Origin: DASXMT01 sp963812965
GTDB lineage: Bacteria; Actinomycetota; Acidimicrobiia; Acidimicrobiales; RAAP-2
Direction: 5' to 3'
Assembly (NCBI GenBank): GCA_963812965.1
Contig: CAWEXG010000014.1
Span: forward strand, 1-11,985
DNA: 11,985 nucleotides
Shown here: positions 11,849-11,985 of the stretch, one piece after another
How the letters are laid out: each line of letters begins with the position of its first letter
Numbering within the stretch: position 1 is the first letter of the stretch
The notes under the pieces: generated by a model
Database searches by the model: none
Seen by the model: the letters and a program-made list of their open reading frames with translations, nothing else
Told to the model about the DNA's origin: nothing
Position numbers and translations under genes: made by a program

Positions 11849-11985
11849 TCTGAGCTCTATGGCCGGCTGCACTTCATTGTGGCTGTGACACGAGTCTTCG
11901 GGGTCAAGAACATGGGCGGGTTGGTGATCTGAAGAGCCCGATCTGATCAGCGATTCCTCCAACGGAGCGCCTGGTTACACCATCT

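Noticed and set aside
11849..11985. A gene at the right edge
   Set aside because: Only very short frames are present on either strand; nothing with a start, ribosome site or recognisable protein was seen.

Overview
The window is high-GC, and its signature protein is a large exported Ig-like protein ending in 'GYWLVAADGGIFTFGDA'-type repeats. I know this repeat mainly from Actinomycetota, especially uncultivated or acidophilic Acidimicrobiia-like lineages, so I infer a chromosomal segment from such an organism, quite possibly a metagenome contig. The taxonomic call is inference from protein style, not a search result.

Layout, left to right. (1) A HicB-type antitoxin gene, minus strand, running off the left edge (1-189). 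(2) An intact malate dehydrogenase gene (353-1348, +) followed by a stem-loop. (3) A 4.36-kb unit (about 1435-5790): a consensus-like promoter, a leader of about 180 nt, a terminator-like hairpin inside the signal-peptide codons, a gene for a secreted multi-domain protein of about 1320 residues ending in six 42-residue repeats, and a 3' module with three stem-loops. (4) A BrnT-like toxin gene (5891-6190), a frameshifted partner antitoxin gene, and a possible small ORF. (5) A second, diverged copy of the whole 4.36-kb unit (about 6737-11095). (6) A vapBC toxin-antitoxin pair on the minus strand (11166-11814), with a clear Shine-Dalgarno and a palindromic operator. The last 140 bases hold nothing I can name.

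The two big units are paralogues: protein sequence is well kept while synonymous positions have drifted. The promoter, the leader, the hairpin and the 3' stem-loops are kept as well. The first 80 or so leader bases are more similar than the coding DNA, and two of the 3' stems carry compensatory changes. These non-coding parts are the best candidates here for something undescribed: an attenuated or RNA-regulated surface-protein expression unit that duplicates as a block.

Many genes are split by single-base frame changes: 5 in copy 1, at least 15 plus one stop codon in copy 2, about 4 each in vapB and vapC, and one in the BrnT partner. Most shifts need an extra base removed, while mdh and brnT are clean. 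An insertion-biased long-read error pattern explains this at least as well as decay does. Broken genes are therefore listed as reconstructed loci plus their open segments.

Functionally, mdh is housekeeping (TCA cycle), the duplicated units encode surface or secreted proteins, and three toxin-antitoxin loci are interspersed with them, which suggests a recombination-prone accessory region beside a core gene.
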